This document shows, piece after piece, positions 8,266 to 18,061 of a DNA stretch of 64,000 bases. Under the pieces are notes generated by a model that saw only the letters and a list, made by a program, of their open reading frames with translations, was not told the origin of the DNA and searched no databases. Location of the stretch: the NCBI GenBank assembly GCA_017407995.1, contig JAFQVM010000031.1, positions 20,093 to 84,092 on the forward strand. Reading direction: 5' to 3'. Every line of letters begins with the position of its first letter. Positions within the stretch are counted from its first letter, which is position 1. The stretch is from Clostridia bacterium (GTDB lineage: Bacteria > Bacillota > Clostridia > Oscillospirales > Acutalibacteraceae). A program made the position numbers and the translations under genes.

Positions 8266-11200
8266 TTATGCTTTCTTTTCAAAAACTCCCGCTATATCGG
8301 TAACTGTTATATTCTCAGGTGCGACTATCTTGGTGCTCTCCAAAAGAACACGTGCCGCATCAAGAGAGGTTAAGCAAGAGGTACCTGCTTCAACAGCAAG
8401 TCTTCTTATTTTAAATCCGTCTCTGTTTTCAAGTCTGCCGTGAGTAGCGGTGTTAATAATCAGTGAAACTCCGCCTTCGTGCATCATATCCATGATATTC
8501 GGGCTCTCGCCTGTAATCTTGTTGACAAGCTTTGCCTCAATGCCGTGTCTTGCAAGAGCCTTCTGTGTGCCGGGTGTTGCATAGAACTCAAAGCCGACAT
8601 CACTAACACTCTTGATTATCTCGCAAACTTCCTCTTTATCCTTATCGCAAACGGTGACAATAACCTTACCGTCTCTGGGAAGAGTAACTCCGCCACCCTC
8701 GAAAGCCTTAAGGAGTGCCTCATTGTAGTTCTTAGCAACGCCGAGAACTTCTCCGGTTGACTTCATTTCAGGACCAAGGTAGGTATCTGCACCTGTAATC
8801 TTCTCGAATGAGAAAACAGGAAGCTTAATTGCGTAATAACCGCTGTCCTTATAAAGGCCTGTGCCGTAACCAAGGTCTTGAAGTTTTCTGCCGAGCATAA
8901 CCTGGGTTGCAAGTGAGATTGCAGGAATACCTGTAACCTTACTGATATAAGGAACTGTTCTTGATGAGCGGGGGTTAACCTCGATTATATAAACCTGCTC
9001 GTCCTTAACGATAAACTGTATGTTCATCATACCGATAACCTCAAGTGCTGAGGCGAGACGGCGTGTATAGTCAACAATTGTATCCTGAACTTTCTGGCTC
9101 AGAGAAACAGCCGGATAAACTGAAATCGAGTCACCTGAGTGGATACCCGCTCTGTCGATATGCTCCATGATACCGGGGATAAGGATATCGCTGCCGTCGC
9201 AGATAGCGTCGACCTCAACTTCCTGACCCATTATATACTTATCAACAAGTACCGGGTGCTCCTCAATCTCCTTGACTGTGCGTGTGATAATACCCATAAA
9301 CTCACGGATATCGTCATCGGACACCGCTATCTGCATACCCTGACCGCCGAGAACGTATGACGGGCGGACAAGTACAGGATAACCGAGTGAATGTGCAACA
9401 AGAAGTGCCTCCTCCTCGGTGAATACTGTCTGACCCTTGGGACGTGTGATGTCGCAAAGCTCAAGAATTGCATCGAAACGCTCTCTGTCCTCTGCGGCGT
9501 CAACCTTATCAGCATCAGTACCGAGAATCTTAACACCAAGGTCGTTGAGTGTCTTTGTAAGCTTGATTGCTGTCTGACCGCCGAACTGAACAATAGCACC
9601 GTCCGGCTTTTCAAGCTCAACTATATTTGTAACATATTCGGGAGTAAGCGGCTCAAAATAGAGCTTGTCCGAAATGTCGAAGTCTGTCGAAACGGTCTCA
9701 GGGTTGTTGTTGACGATAATGGCCTCACAGCCCGCTTTCTTAAGAGCCCAGACGCTGTGAACAGAACAGTAGTCAAACTCGATACCCTGTCCAATACGGA
9801 TGGGACCTGAACCGAGAACAAGAACTTTCTTGCGGTCGGTTGTGGGGTCAACATCGTTTTCAAAGCCGTAGTCTGAGTAGTAATACGGTCTTTGTGCGTC
9901 AAAAACTTCAGCACAGGTATCAACCACACGGAAAGACGGTACAATGCCCCACATCTTACGCATGTTCTTGACAGCAGTTGCTGTGATACCGACGTTCTTA
10001 GCTATCATATTATCGGTAAAGCCCATTCTCTTAGCCTTGAGAAGAGTTTCCTTATCGGAGATACCTGCGCTCAGGCGCTTCTCCATCTCAACAATAGCAA
10101 GGATTCTGTCAAGGAACCAGGGGTTAATTTTTGTAATATTATAAACTTCATTTACAGTAACGCCGTTGTAAAGAGCGGCTGCTACAGTGTAAATTCTCAA
10201 GTTGTCGATATTCTTAAGCTGCTCACGAAGCTCGTCTGCACTCTTTGCGACAAACTCATCAATAAGAAGGCTCTCACGGTTTTCCTCAAGTGAGTGGACA
10301 GCCTTGTGAAGTGCTGACTCGAATGAGTGAGAGATAGACATAACCTCACCGGTAGCCTTCATCTGTGTGCCGAGGGTACGCTTTGCAGTAACAAACTTTT
10401 CAAACGGCCACTTCGGGAACTTAACAACACAGTACTTCGGAGCAGGCTCAAAGCCGGCAAGTGACTTGCCTGTATCGGGATTTACTATCTCGTCAAGACC
10501 CAGACCCAAAGCAATCTTCGATGTAACCTTAGCTATCGGGTAACCTGTTGCCTTGGATGCGAGTGCGGAAGAACGTGAAACTCTGGGGTTAACCTCGATT
10601 ACCGCATACTCTGATGTGTCGGGATGAAGAGCGAACTGAACATTACAGCCGCCCTCAATCTTAAGCGCTGTAACTATATTCATAGCTGAATCGTGCAGCA
10701 TTTTAAGGTCTTTCTTTGAAAGAGTCTGGCAGGGAGCAACAACTATCGAGTCACCTGTGTGAACGCCGACAGGGTCAACGTTTTCCATGTCGCAGACAGC
10801 TACGCAGTTGCCCTTAGCATCACGCATGGTTTCAAACTCAATCTCTTTCCAGCCGGATATACACTTTTCAATGAGCACCTGATTAACACGTGAAAGGCGG
10901 ATTCCGTTTGAAGCAATTTCATGAAGCTCCTCAGGGTTGTCCGCTATACCGCCGCCTGTACCGCCCAGAGTGTAAGCGGGTCTGACGATAACGGGGTAGC
11001 CGATTTTCTCGGAGAAGTCAAGAGCATCCTCAACGGTTTCAACAACGAGAGAGTCAATACACGGCTCGCCGATGCTCTCCATAGTGTCTTTGAAATCCTG
11101 TCTGTCCTCAGCCATACGGATAGTGTCTGCCGATACACCGATAAGACGTGCGCCGTACTTTTCGAGAATTCCTTTCTCGTCAAGTTCCATGGCGAGGTTA

Positions 11201-11484
11201 AGACCTGTCTGTCCGCCGAGAGTAGCAAGAACGGAGTCGGGGCGCTCACGTTCAATTATCTTTGTTAGAGTCGGAATATCCAAGGGCTCGATATAAACCT
11301 TATCAGCTATATCGCCGTCGGTCATAATCGTTGCGGGGTTGGAGTTTGCAAGAACGACTTCAACACCCTCCTCCTTAAGAGAACGACAAGCCTGTGTTCC
11401 TGCATAGTCAAATTCTGCAGCCTGACCGATGATTATGGGGCCTGAACCTATAACCAGAACTTTCTTAATTCGTTTATCAACCAT
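8266..11484 (-). CDS. carB: Carbamoyl-phosphate synthase large subunit
   Basis: Makes carbamoyl phosphate from bicarbonate, ATP and ammonia delivered by CarA, for arginine and pyrimidine synthesis. At 1072 residues it is full length: two ATP-grasp halves each beginning with a VLVIGSGP/VLVLGSGP nucleotide-binding turn (IGQAAEFDYAG; IGQGIEFDYC), an oligomerisation region between them, and a C-terminal MGS-like allosteric domain. The ATG at 11484 is chosen because GGGGAGAG precedes it at about 10 nt and the protein then starts like other CarB; an earlier in-frame start at 11520 has no site. carA is not adjacent, which is unusual. A short reading frame overlaps its start (11477-11629). Confidence 0.96.
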   Translation of the reverse strand: MVDKRIKKVLVIGSGPIIIGQAAEFDYAGTQACRSLKEEGVEVVLANSNPATIMTDGDIADKVYIEPLDIPTLTKIIERERPDSVLATLGGQTGLNLAMELDEKGILEKYGARLIGVSADTIRMAEDRQDFKDTMESIGEPCIDSLVVETVEDALDFSEKIGYPVIVRPAYTLGGTGGGIADNPEELHEIASNGIRLSRVNQVLIEKCISGWKEIEFETMRDAKGNCVAVCDMENVDPVGVHTGDSIVVAPCQTLSKKDLKMLHDSAMNIVTALKIEGGCNVQFALHPDTSEYAVIEVNPRVSRSSALASKATGYPIAKVTSKIALGLGLDEIVNPDTGKSLAGFEPAPKYCVVKFPKWPFEKFVTAKRTLGTQMKATGEVMSISHSFESALHKAVHSLEENRESLLIDEFVAKSADELREQLKNIDNLRIYTVAAALYNGVTVNEVYNITKINPWFLDRILAIVEMEKRLSAGISDKETLLKAKRMGFTDNMIAKNVGITATAVKNMRKMWGIVPSFRVVDTCAEVFDAQRPYYYSDYGFENDVDPTTDRKKVLVLGSGPIRIGQGIEFDYCSVHSVWALKKAGCEAIIVNNNPETVSTDFDISDKLYFEPLTPEYVTNIVELEKPDGAIVQFGGQTAIKLTKTLNDLGVKILGTDADKVDAAEDRERFDAILELCDITRPKGQTVFTEEEALLVAHSLGYPVLVRPSYVLGGQGMQIAVSDDDIREFMGIITRTVKEIEEHPVLVDKYIMGQEVEVDAICDGSDILIPGIMEHIDRAGIHSGDSISVYPAVSLSQKVQDTIVDYTRRLASALEVIGMMNIQFIVKDEQVYIIEVNPRSSRTVPYISKVTGIPAISLATQVMLGRKLQDLGYGTGLYKDSGYYAIKLPVFSFEKITGADTYLGPEMKSTGEVLGVAKNYNEALLKAFEGGGVTLPRDGKVIVTVCDKDKEEVCEIIKSVSDVGFEFYATPGTQKALARHGIEAKLVNKITGESPNIMDMMHEGGVSLIINTATHGRLENRDGFKIRRLAVEAGTSCLTSLDAARVLLESTKIVAPENITVTDIAGVFEKKA

Positions 11485-11629
11485 TGTTAACGACTCTCCC
11501 CTGTTTTTTTTTATTTTCACAAAGCGGTGATGAAAATCCTGCGTTTGAGTGGCGTCCGCTTATCTCAATACAGCGCCAACTTCGCACGCTGATTTTTACT
11601 GCTTTTCCTAACTTCTTATTATACATCAT
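11477..11629 (-). CDS. Possible 50-residue leader peptide overlapping the carB start
   Basis: An ATG-ATG start at 11629/11626 has AGGAAG 5 nt upstream and opens a 50-codon frame whose TGA stop lies 5 nt inside carB, so its translation would pass over the carB ribosome binding site. The peptide (MMYNKKLGKAVKISV...) is basic and resembles nothing I know. It could couple carB translation to upstream ribosomes or act in attenuation, or be a chance frame. No terminator hairpin that would complete an attenuator is evident in the leader. Confidence 0.35.
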   Translation of the reverse strand: MMYNKKLGKAVKISVRSWRCIEISGRHSNAGFSSPLCENKKKQGRVVNNG

Positions 11630-11739
11630 ATATACTTCCTTTATTTTCAGTATAAGAAATATGTACTATTAAAAATTTTTGTTGCTATTGCGTCTGTTTC
11701 TGTACGTTTTGCATAATAAAGGTATAAAAGACAGATATT

Positions 11740-11794
11740 TGTATAAAAAATAAGGTGAATTATTATTCGGACAACACGAATAATAATTCACCTA
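11740..11794 (-). terminator. Intrinsic terminator of ribF
   Basis: A 17-bp perfect AT-rich stem (11753-11769 with 11777-11793) begins inside the ribF stop codon and is followed on the minus strand by a TTATTTTTTAT run. Confidence 0.85.
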
Positions 11795-12688
11795 TATGCA
11801 CGATAGAAAATTATATTTCAAAAACACATCTTTCGCCTTTTTAGCATCAACGGCAATTTGATTTCCGAGTTCCTCCAATGAATTGAAAACACGCTCGGGA
11901 CGAATATATTTTATGAGCTTAACCTCAATATTTTTACCGTAGAGGTCACCGGAAAAATCCATAATACAAGTTTCACTGCGCAAATCATCACAAGTAAAGG
12001 ACGGACGTCTGCCGATATTTGTAACAGCGGGGTGAAGCTGACCGTCAACGAATACAGCAGAAACATAAACACCAAACTTGGGAACAATAAACCCGTCAGG
12101 AAAATTCTGATTAATAGTCGGAGCTCCGATAAGTCTGCCACGTCTGTCACCGCTGACAACAACAAAATCGTAAGAAAACTCTCTGCCGAGCATAGCATTT
12201 GCTGACTCTATATCACCATTTTGAAGAGCTTCACGGATTCTTGTAGAGCTGACAGCTACTCCGTCATATTCGATTTTTTCTGCCACCTCACAGGCTATGT
12301 CAAACTCGCCGCAAAGCATTGAAAGTTCACTTGAATCCGCCTTTGCGCCGCAGCCGAAATGATAATTATATCCGCAGCACACGGCACCTGCATTAAGCTC
12401 TTTGCAGAGAATCTCGCTTACAAACTCACGTGCAGAAAGACCCATTATACTCTCAAACGAAACTTTCTTTATCTCCAAGCCGAGAGACGTAAGCATCTCA
12501 TCACGAGCCTGCACTGTCATCAGCTCAGCAGGAGCGCCCGCTCCCGCAACGCTCATCGGGTGAACATCAAAAACAAGGGCACACGGAACATAGCCCAAAC
12601 TTTTAAAAGAGAGAGCCTTATTTATAACCGCCATATGTCCGAGATGCAGTCCGTCAAAACTGCCCAGCGCCACAGCGTATTTTTTCAT
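11792..12688 (-). CDS. ribF: Bifunctional riboflavin kinase/FAD synthetase
   Basis: Converts riboflavin to FMN and FMN to FAD. The 298-residue product has the N-terminal nucleotidyltransferase domain with GSFDGLHLGH (residues ~8-17) and STRIREAL near 150, and a C-terminal riboflavin kinase domain with GAPTINQNFPDGF and ETCIMDFSGDLYGK. The ATG at 12688 follows GGAGGGAG; an in-frame ATG at 12706 contains that binding site and is unlikely. It follows typA after 26 nt and is probably co-transcribed with it, ending at a terminator embedded in its stop codon. Confidence 0.95.
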   Translation of the reverse strand: MKKYAVALGSFDGLHLGHMAVINKALSFKSLGYVPCALVFDVHPMSVAGAGAPAELMTVQARDEMLTSLGLEIKKVSFESIMGLSAREFVSEILCKELNAGAVCCGYNYHFGCGAKADSSELSMLCGEFDIACEVAEKIEYDGVAVSSTRIREALQNGDIESANAMLGREFSYDFVVVSGDRRGRLIGAPTINQNFPDGFIVPKFGVYVSAVFVDGQLHPAVTNIGRRPSFTCDDLRSETCIMDFSGDLYGKNIEVKLIKYIRPERVFNSLEELGNQIAVDAKKAKDVFLKYNFLSCI

Positions 12689-12714
12689 AAAGCTCCCTCC
12701 TTTCAAAAAATTTC

Positions 12715-14535
12715 TTATTTGCCTCTGAACTGCTGTTTAAGTCTCTGCTCCTTTGAAAGAACTCGTTTACGCAATCTCAGCGACTGCGGTGTTACTTCAA
12801 GCAGTTCATCATCTTTTATAAACTCCATGCACTGTTCAAGGCTCATATTGCTGTGTGGCACAAGCCTCAAAGCGTCGTCAGAGCCTGATGCACGGGTATT
12901 TGTCAAATGCTTGTTCTTGCAGACATTGCATACAATATCCTCATTTTTAGCACATTCGCCAACTATCATACCCTCGTAGACCTCAACGCCTGCAGGAATA
13001 AACAGACGTCCTCTGTCCTGAGTATTAAACAGACCGTAAGCTGTGCTGACACCCGTTTCATGCACGACTATTGAGCCACGCTCACGGGTTGAGATATCTC
13101 CCTTGTAAGGCTCATATCCGTCAAAGAGCTGGTTCATTATGCCGTTACCGTTGGTATCTGTCAAAAACTCCGAGCGGTAACCGATAAGACCTCTCGACGG
13201 AATCCTGAATTCAAGATGTGTAGAGCCTCCGTCACGGGTGCCCATATTTATAAGCTCACCTTTACGTGAACCGAGCTTTTCAATAACAGCTCCTACATAC
13301 TGCTCAGGAACTTCAACAATAAGAAGCTCCATAGGCTCGCAGGTTACACCGTCAATCTCTTTGAGAATAACTTTCGGACGTGAAACCTGGAATTCATAGC
13401 CCTGGCGGCGCATGGTTTCGATAAGAATAGACAAGTGAAGTTCGCCACGTCCCGAAACCTTAAAAGTATCGGTGGTTTCCGTCTCCTCGACACGCATACT
13501 GACGTTGGTTTCAACCTCTTTAAACAGCCTGTCCCTGATATTTCGTGAAGTTACAAACTTGCCCTCACGACCCGCAAACGGACTGTCATTGACAATAAAG
13601 TTCATCGATATTGTCGGCTCATCTATCTTAATAAACGGCAGTGGCTCAACACAGTCAGGAGCGCACGCTGTTTCACCGATATTCAAATCGCTGATGCCCG
13701 ATATACATACGATATCGCCCGCCGAAGCATTCTCAACTTCAACACGGTTAAGACCCTCAAACTGATACAGGCGGGACACCTTGACATTTTGAGTTGTACC
13801 ATCCGTCTTACAGAGGACTATTGACTGGTTTTTCGCTACCTTACCACGCTCAACACGTCCGACACCGATTCTTCCGATATAGTCATCATAGTCAAGGCTT
13901 GAGAAAAGTATCTGCAAAGGCTCGTTGGCATCACCTGCAGGTGGCTCGATATGCTCAAGAATAGCATCGAGCAGCGGTCGCATATCGCCCGAACGGACAT
14001 TTTCATCAAGAGACGAATATCCGTCTCTCGCCGAAGCGTAGACCACAGGAAAATCAAGTTGGTCTTCATCTGCGCCAAGGTCAATAAACAAGTCTATAAC
14101 CTCGTCAACAACCTCTGCGGGTCTGGCATTCGGACGGTCTATCTTGTTTATGACAACAAGCACTTTCTTTTTGAGACCGAGTGCCTTTTTAAGCACAAAA
14201 CGTGTCTGCGGCATACAGCCTTCAAAAGCATCAACAAGCAGTAAAACACCGTCAACCATCATCAGTATGCGCTCAACCTCGCCACCGAAATCAGCATGGC
14301 CGGGAGTGTCAACGATATTTATTTTGACATCGTTATAGTGTACGGCTGTATTCTTTGAAAGAATGGTTATTCCACGCTCACGTTCGAGGTCATTGGAGTC
14401 CATAACACGGTCCTGAACTTGCTCGTTTGACCTGAATATACCGCTCTGTTTGAGCATCTCATCAACAAGTGTGGTCTTACCGTGGTCAACGTGAGCTATA
14501 ATAGCAATATTTCTTAAATTCTTTTCTGAGGACAA
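12715..14535 (-). CDS. typA: Ribosome-associated GTPase TypA/BipA
   Basis: Translational GTPase of the EF-G family that acts on ribosome assembly and stress adaptation. The 606-residue length is typical. G1 is AHVDHGKT (14-21), followed by the RGITI switch I, DTPGH (G3) and NKID (G4). The C-terminal half carries the TypA-specific LIGYRSEFLTDTNG stretch. The start is a TTG at 14533-14535, with AGGTGA exactly 6 nt upstream; no ATG is available before the G1 motif region, so TTG is the best choice. It heads a typA-ribF unit. Confidence 0.95.
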   Translation of the reverse strand: MSSEKNLRNIAIIAHVDHGKTTLVDEMLKQSGIFRSNEQVQDRVMDSNDLERERGITILSKNTAVHYNDVKINIVDTPGHADFGGEVERILMMVDGVLLLVDAFEGCMPQTRFVLKKALGLKKKVLVVINKIDRPNARPAEVVDEVIDLFIDLGADEDQLDFPVVYASARDGYSSLDENVRSGDMRPLLDAILEHIEPPAGDANEPLQILFSSLDYDDYIGRIGVGRVERGKVAKNQSIVLCKTDGTTQNVKVSRLYQFEGLNRVEVENASAGDIVCISGISDLNIGETACAPDCVEPLPFIKIDEPTISMNFIVNDSPFAGREGKFVTSRNIRDRLFKEVETNVSMRVEETETTDTFKVSGRGELHLSILIETMRRQGYEFQVSRPKVILKEIDGVTCEPMELLIVEVPEQYVGAVIEKLGSRKGELINMGTRDGGSTHLEFRIPSRGLIGYRSEFLTDTNGNGIMNQLFDGYEPYKGDISTRERGSIVVHETGVSTAYGLFNTQDRGRLFIPAGVEVYEGMIVGECAKNEDIVCNVCKNKHLTNTRASGSDDALRLVPHSNMSLEQCMEFIKDDELLEVTPQSLRLRKRVLSKEQRLKQQFRGK

Positions 14536-14570
14536 AGGAATTCACCTGTTTCGTTAGTTTGAATTACGGC

Positions 14571-14615
14571 AACATTTCTCCGGCAATAATAAAGTTATTA
14601 TTACCGGAGATGTTT
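14571..14615. terminator. Long stem-loop between the GPH symporter and typA
   Basis: A ~20-bp nearly perfect stem (14571-14592 with 14595-14615, one A:C mismatch) and a 2-nt loop sit downstream of the symporter stop. No clear T-run follows on the minus strand, so it may stabilise or process the transcript as much as terminate it. It also lies in the 5' region of typA. Confidence 0.5.
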
Positions 14616-14631
14616 ATCTTATATGTTTTTA

Positions 14632-16128
14632 TTACTCTGCAATAACAAGGCCTTCTGCCTCACGCTTTGCTTTAAGGTCTTGGAGCATCTTCTCTTTCTC
14701 CTTACCCGAAATCTTATAGAAGAACATCGGGAGAGCACAGAGCAGCATGCTGACACCCGGAACAAGAGATACGAGTGAGAACATTGCAAATCTCTGCTCA
14801 GCGGCGATATCGAGAGCCGACTTTATAGCCTCGGACGAAAGCATTGCAGAGGGGTCCATTTCCATAACCATATACATTACAATAATTCCGGCATTTGCAA
14901 AAGCGTTGCCGATTTTGTTTATAAAGCCCTGGCATGCGGCACCGAGTCCGTTCTCTCGGTATCCTGTGTTAAGTTCCATATAGTCAAGGCAGTCACAAAT
15001 CATTGCGTAGCAAAGAACATTGATAACGCCGAGCGGGATACACTGGATAAGAATAAACGGAGTGCATATCAAGAGATTATTGAACTGCCAACCGATAAAG
15101 GTTGTGAAAAGGCTTGCAACAAAGCCTAAAAGGCATGTTGTGATAACAATCTTCTTGTAGTCAAACTTCTTCATAAGATAAGGCATAAAGAGGGTTGTTC
15201 CGAACATACCGACTATGGCACAAACCTGAAAGATGGTTTTAACCAGGCTTACGCTGCTTTCAATAGCAGCAGTACGCTCTGCCAAAGACATTGTTTCAGT
15301 AAGTTCGGGACCTATGTAGAAAGCGTAACGTGCAACGTGAACCGCCGCCGCCTGAACCATATATCTTCCGCTGGAGAGAACGCCCATAAGAACGACAAGC
15401 ATAAGCGGCTTACACTTGAAGATTCTTGAAAGGCTTGAAGGCTCACCGGGCTTCTTCTTTTTGTCAGGAAGAACGACTCTTTCCTTGATATGGAAATATG
15501 AGTTTACATATAGTATACCGCCGAGTACAACCGCCGCAATTGCAATAACAAGATACTTTGACTTGTTGAATGCAATCGGATTTGTATCCTCGCTGATGAA
15601 CAAAGTAAGAACCAAAGGAACTATAAGGAAGAATACCTCAGGAAGTGCTGAGCCGATACTGTTGATAATCTTCGTAAAGGAGATTACTCCTCCTCTTTCC
15701 TTTGCATCGGGTGTCATAACATTGGGAATGCCCCAGAACGGAACATCCGCCACAGTGTATGACATACCCCAAAGGATATACACGACAGCCGAGAATATCA
15801 TAAGAGGAACCATATCCAATTTCGGACTGCAGTACATGAGCAGAGTCAGAATCGAAATTACAGGTGTCGCAAATATAATATACGGCTTCATTTTGCCCCA
15901 CTTAGTGGTGTGGCGGTCAACTATCATACCCATCATCGGGTCGTTAATAGCATCCCATACTCTCGCACCCATCATAAGTGCAAGAATAAATGCAAGGGGA
16001 AGCTGAAGAACATTGACGTAGTAGTCAGTGATGTAGCTTGACATCATGGCGTAAATCATACCCTGACCGCCTGCACCTAAAGCGTACATCCACAATTCTT
16101 TTTTGCCGACGTATTTTTTATTTTCCAT
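14632..16128 (-). CDS. GPH-family sugar:cation symporter
   Basis: A 498-residue, twelve-helix transporter of the glycoside-pentoside-hexuronide family (MelB type). The family signature WDAINDPMMGMIVDRHTTKWGKMKPY lies near residues 60-85. It imports glycosides, pentoses or hexuronides with Na+ or H+ across the cell membrane. The ATG at 16128 follows AAAGGA; an upstream in-frame TTG contains that site. It starts 37 nt after the GNAT-oxidoreductase fusion and is probably in the same operon, suggesting its substrate feeds that enzyme. A second, distantly similar GPH symporter is at 55373-56860. Confidence 0.9.
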   Translation of the reverse strand: MENKKYVGKKELWMYALGAGGQGMIYAMMSSYITDYYVNVLQLPLAFILALMMGARVWDAINDPMMGMIVDRHTTKWGKMKPYIIFATPVISILTLLMYCSPKLDMVPLMIFSAVVYILWGMSYTVADVPFWGIPNVMTPDAKERGGVISFTKIINSIGSALPEVFFLIVPLVLTLFISEDTNPIAFNKSKYLVIAIAAVVLGGILYVNSYFHIKERVVLPDKKKKPGEPSSLSRIFKCKPLMLVVLMGVLSSGRYMVQAAAVHVARYAFYIGPELTETMSLAERTAAIESSVSLVKTIFQVCAIVGMFGTTLFMPYLMKKFDYKKIVITTCLLGFVASLFTTFIGWQFNNLLICTPFILIQCIPLGVINVLCYAMICDCLDYMELNTGYRENGLGAACQGFINKIGNAFANAGIIVMYMVMEMDPSAMLSSEAIKSALDIAAEQRFAMFSLVSLVPGVSMLLCALPMFFYKISGKEKEKMLQDLKAKREAEGLVIAE

Positions 16129-16165
16129 AAAAGCCGTCCTTTCTCGCAATTTATTTATAAAGCAT

Positions 16166-17989
16166 TTATTTCTTGCTCATTTCCTCACGGAACTTTTCCT
16201 GAAGTCGAAGATAGGTTTCTTCAGGGATATCGGGATTACCCTTTGAATAGCCGGGGATAAACATATCACCTGCAACCTTGGGGTCAGTGCAGCGGGTATC
16301 GTTCCTCCACTTTTCACGCTCCTCAGGGTTTCTCATATTGGGAATTTCAACGGGGATTCCGCCCTCAAGCGCCGAGAAATACGCAAACATTCCGGGCAGG
16401 AACATATCCATCGCCTCGTAAACATCGATAACATCTGCATTCTCTCTGCCTCTGAGTGCCTCAATCACATGATGCATCAGGTAATAGTCAGCTCCGCCGT
16501 GACCCGATGACTCTGCAAGACGTGAAAGGGCATCTCTCGTCGAAATGTTGACCGGCTTTGAATTGTTGTCTCCCTCGTTTTCGTCGCAGTTGACAAAGAG
16601 AGTCTGAACATCGCCATTTTCCTCATCCTCACGGGAGCTTTCCATTCTGCCCTTTGAACCGTTGATTGAGAACCATATCGAGTGACCTGCACAGCCTACG
16701 CCGTGGACACTCTTAAGAATTCCGCCGTTTTCGAGAGTTATTATCTCAAGTCCGATGGGTGCAGCCTTTGCACCCATGCGGTACATTCTGTCGTTATAAG
16801 CGACCTCAAATCCGCTGACCTTAACAGGTCTTAAACCAGTGATGTGAATAAGCGGTCCGATTGAGTGAGTACAGTAGTAGCAAGCGTGCATAAGGTTGCG
16901 CCAGTGGTCGGGCTTGCCCTGCGTGTGCATATGCCAATCCGCCTCGCAGTTGTGCATATATTCACCCTCGCCGTACTCAAAGTTACCAAGAACTCCCTCT
17001 TCGTAAAGCTCTTTCATCTTCTTGGGAGCGGGCATATAGCAACAGTTTTCTGCAAAGAAATATTTTTTACCCGTCTTTTCAACTGTCTCAACAAGTTCAA
17101 CAGCCTCTTTCATCGTCTGAACGGGGAGTACTTCGCTGATGACATTGTGACCCCTGTTAAGAGCTTTGATAGCAAAAGGTGCATGCTCTGTTGCGTAGTT
17201 CGCAAGCACAACGGCATCCATATCGTGATTGAGGAATTCATCAAAATCATCATAGAAAGTGATATCTTCCCCTTCATAATCTCTTTTTGCCAAATCCAGC
17301 ATAGGAATATAGTTGTCACAGATTGCAACCGTTTTAGCTCCCTTAACGCTGCGGCAGTACTCAACCATACTTCTGCCTCTGCCTACACCCAATACACCGA
17401 TTTTAATTGTGGGAGCCTTTTCTAATTTCCTGCAAAAGCTGCAATCCTCGTTAACCATGTCAACGCTGTCAACACAAAGCTCTGCCAGCACCCACTCCCA
17501 GCGCTCTTTCATTCCCTCGTCATATTCAACAGGAATAAAGCCTGCCGAAAGATAACTCTTAACAGCGCCTTTGCGCCACTCATCGGTGGTAAGATAGATA
17601 TAATCAACACCCTGAGCATTGAGCTTTTTAACAGCCATATTATTAATATATTTACCAAGGCCCTTGCCTCTGAACTCGGTTTTTATTCCGACCATATGTA
17701 CCTGTCCGATATTTTTGTCAGGATGATATATAGCTGTTATTGTGCCGACATGCTCTCCCTCATAATCAAGAAAAAACACATCGGTTTCGGGTACGCAGAA
17801 ATCTGCATCTATTATGCTGTCATCAAAAGCAGTCTCATCTGCATCATCGCCGACAAGACCATTCTTACAGCACTCCACCCATGCCATTTTGTCTGAAACA
17901 TCTTTGTAGTTAGAGAATGAATATCCCTCAGGCAAAGTAAGGTCCGCTATGGGAGTGCCTGCAAGCCAATACATTTTTAACTGAGCCAA
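16166..17989 (-). CDS. GNAT acetyltransferase - Gfo/Idh/MocA oxidoreductase fusion
   Basis: A 607-residue two-domain protein. Residues ~15-165 form a GNAT N-acetyltransferase with the acetyl-CoA motif RGKGLGK (107-113) and the C-terminal TTDEWRKGAVKSYLSAGF. After a short cysteine-containing linker, residues ~195-600 form an NAD(P)-dependent sugar oxidoreductase of the Gfo/Idh/MocA family with GVLGVGRG (198-205) and the SEVLP variant of the EKP motif. The start is a TTG at 17989 with AAAGGTGA 5 nt upstream; a GTG at 17998 is inside that site. I infer a cytoplasmic enzyme modifying and oxidising a sugar or amino sugar, but the two reactions and substrate are unknown. It is linked to a GPH symporter and an SDR gene. 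Confidence 0.85.
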   Translation of the reverse strand: MAQLKMYWLAGTPIADLTLPEGYSFSNYKDVSDKMAWVECCKNGLVGDDADETAFDDSIIDADFCVPETDVFFLDYEGEHVGTITAIYHPDKNIGQVHMVGIKTEFRGKGLGKYINNMAVKKLNAQGVDYIYLTTDEWRKGAVKSYLSAGFIPVEYDEGMKERWEWVLAELCVDSVDMVNEDCSFCRKLEKAPTIKIGVLGVGRGRSMVEYCRSVKGAKTVAICDNYIPMLDLAKRDYEGEDITFYDDFDEFLNHDMDAVVLANYATEHAPFAIKALNRGHNVISEVLPVQTMKEAVELVETVEKTGKKYFFAENCCYMPAPKKMKELYEEGVLGNFEYGEGEYMHNCEADWHMHTQGKPDHWRNLMHACYYCTHSIGPLIHITGLRPVKVSGFEVAYNDRMYRMGAKAAPIGLEIITLENGGILKSVHGVGCAGHSIWFSINGSKGRMESSREDEENGDVQTLFVNCDENEGDNNSKPVNISTRDALSRLAESSGHGGADYYLMHHVIEALRGRENADVIDVYEAMDMFLPGMFAYFSALEGGIPVEIPNMRNPEEREKWRNDTRCTDPKVAGDMFIPGYSKGNPDIPEETYLRLQEKFREEMSKK

Positions 17990-18020
17990 GAAAATCACCT
18001 TTTATATTGTTTTAATTGCT

Positions 18021-18052
18021 AAAAATTTGGGAGCTGAAAACCAGCTCCCAAA
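18021..18052 (-). terminator. Intrinsic terminator of the SDR gene
   Basis: An 11-bp stem (18026-18036 with 18042-18052) is followed on the minus strand by AAATTTTTAG, between the SDR gene and the fusion gene. Read-through could still join them. Confidence 0.75.
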
Positions 18053-18061
18053 GACTTAAAA

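Noticed and set aside
8266-11629. Remnant of carA upstream of carB
   Set aside because: The 50-codon frame there does not resemble the glutaminase subunit and no GATase motif is present in any frame.
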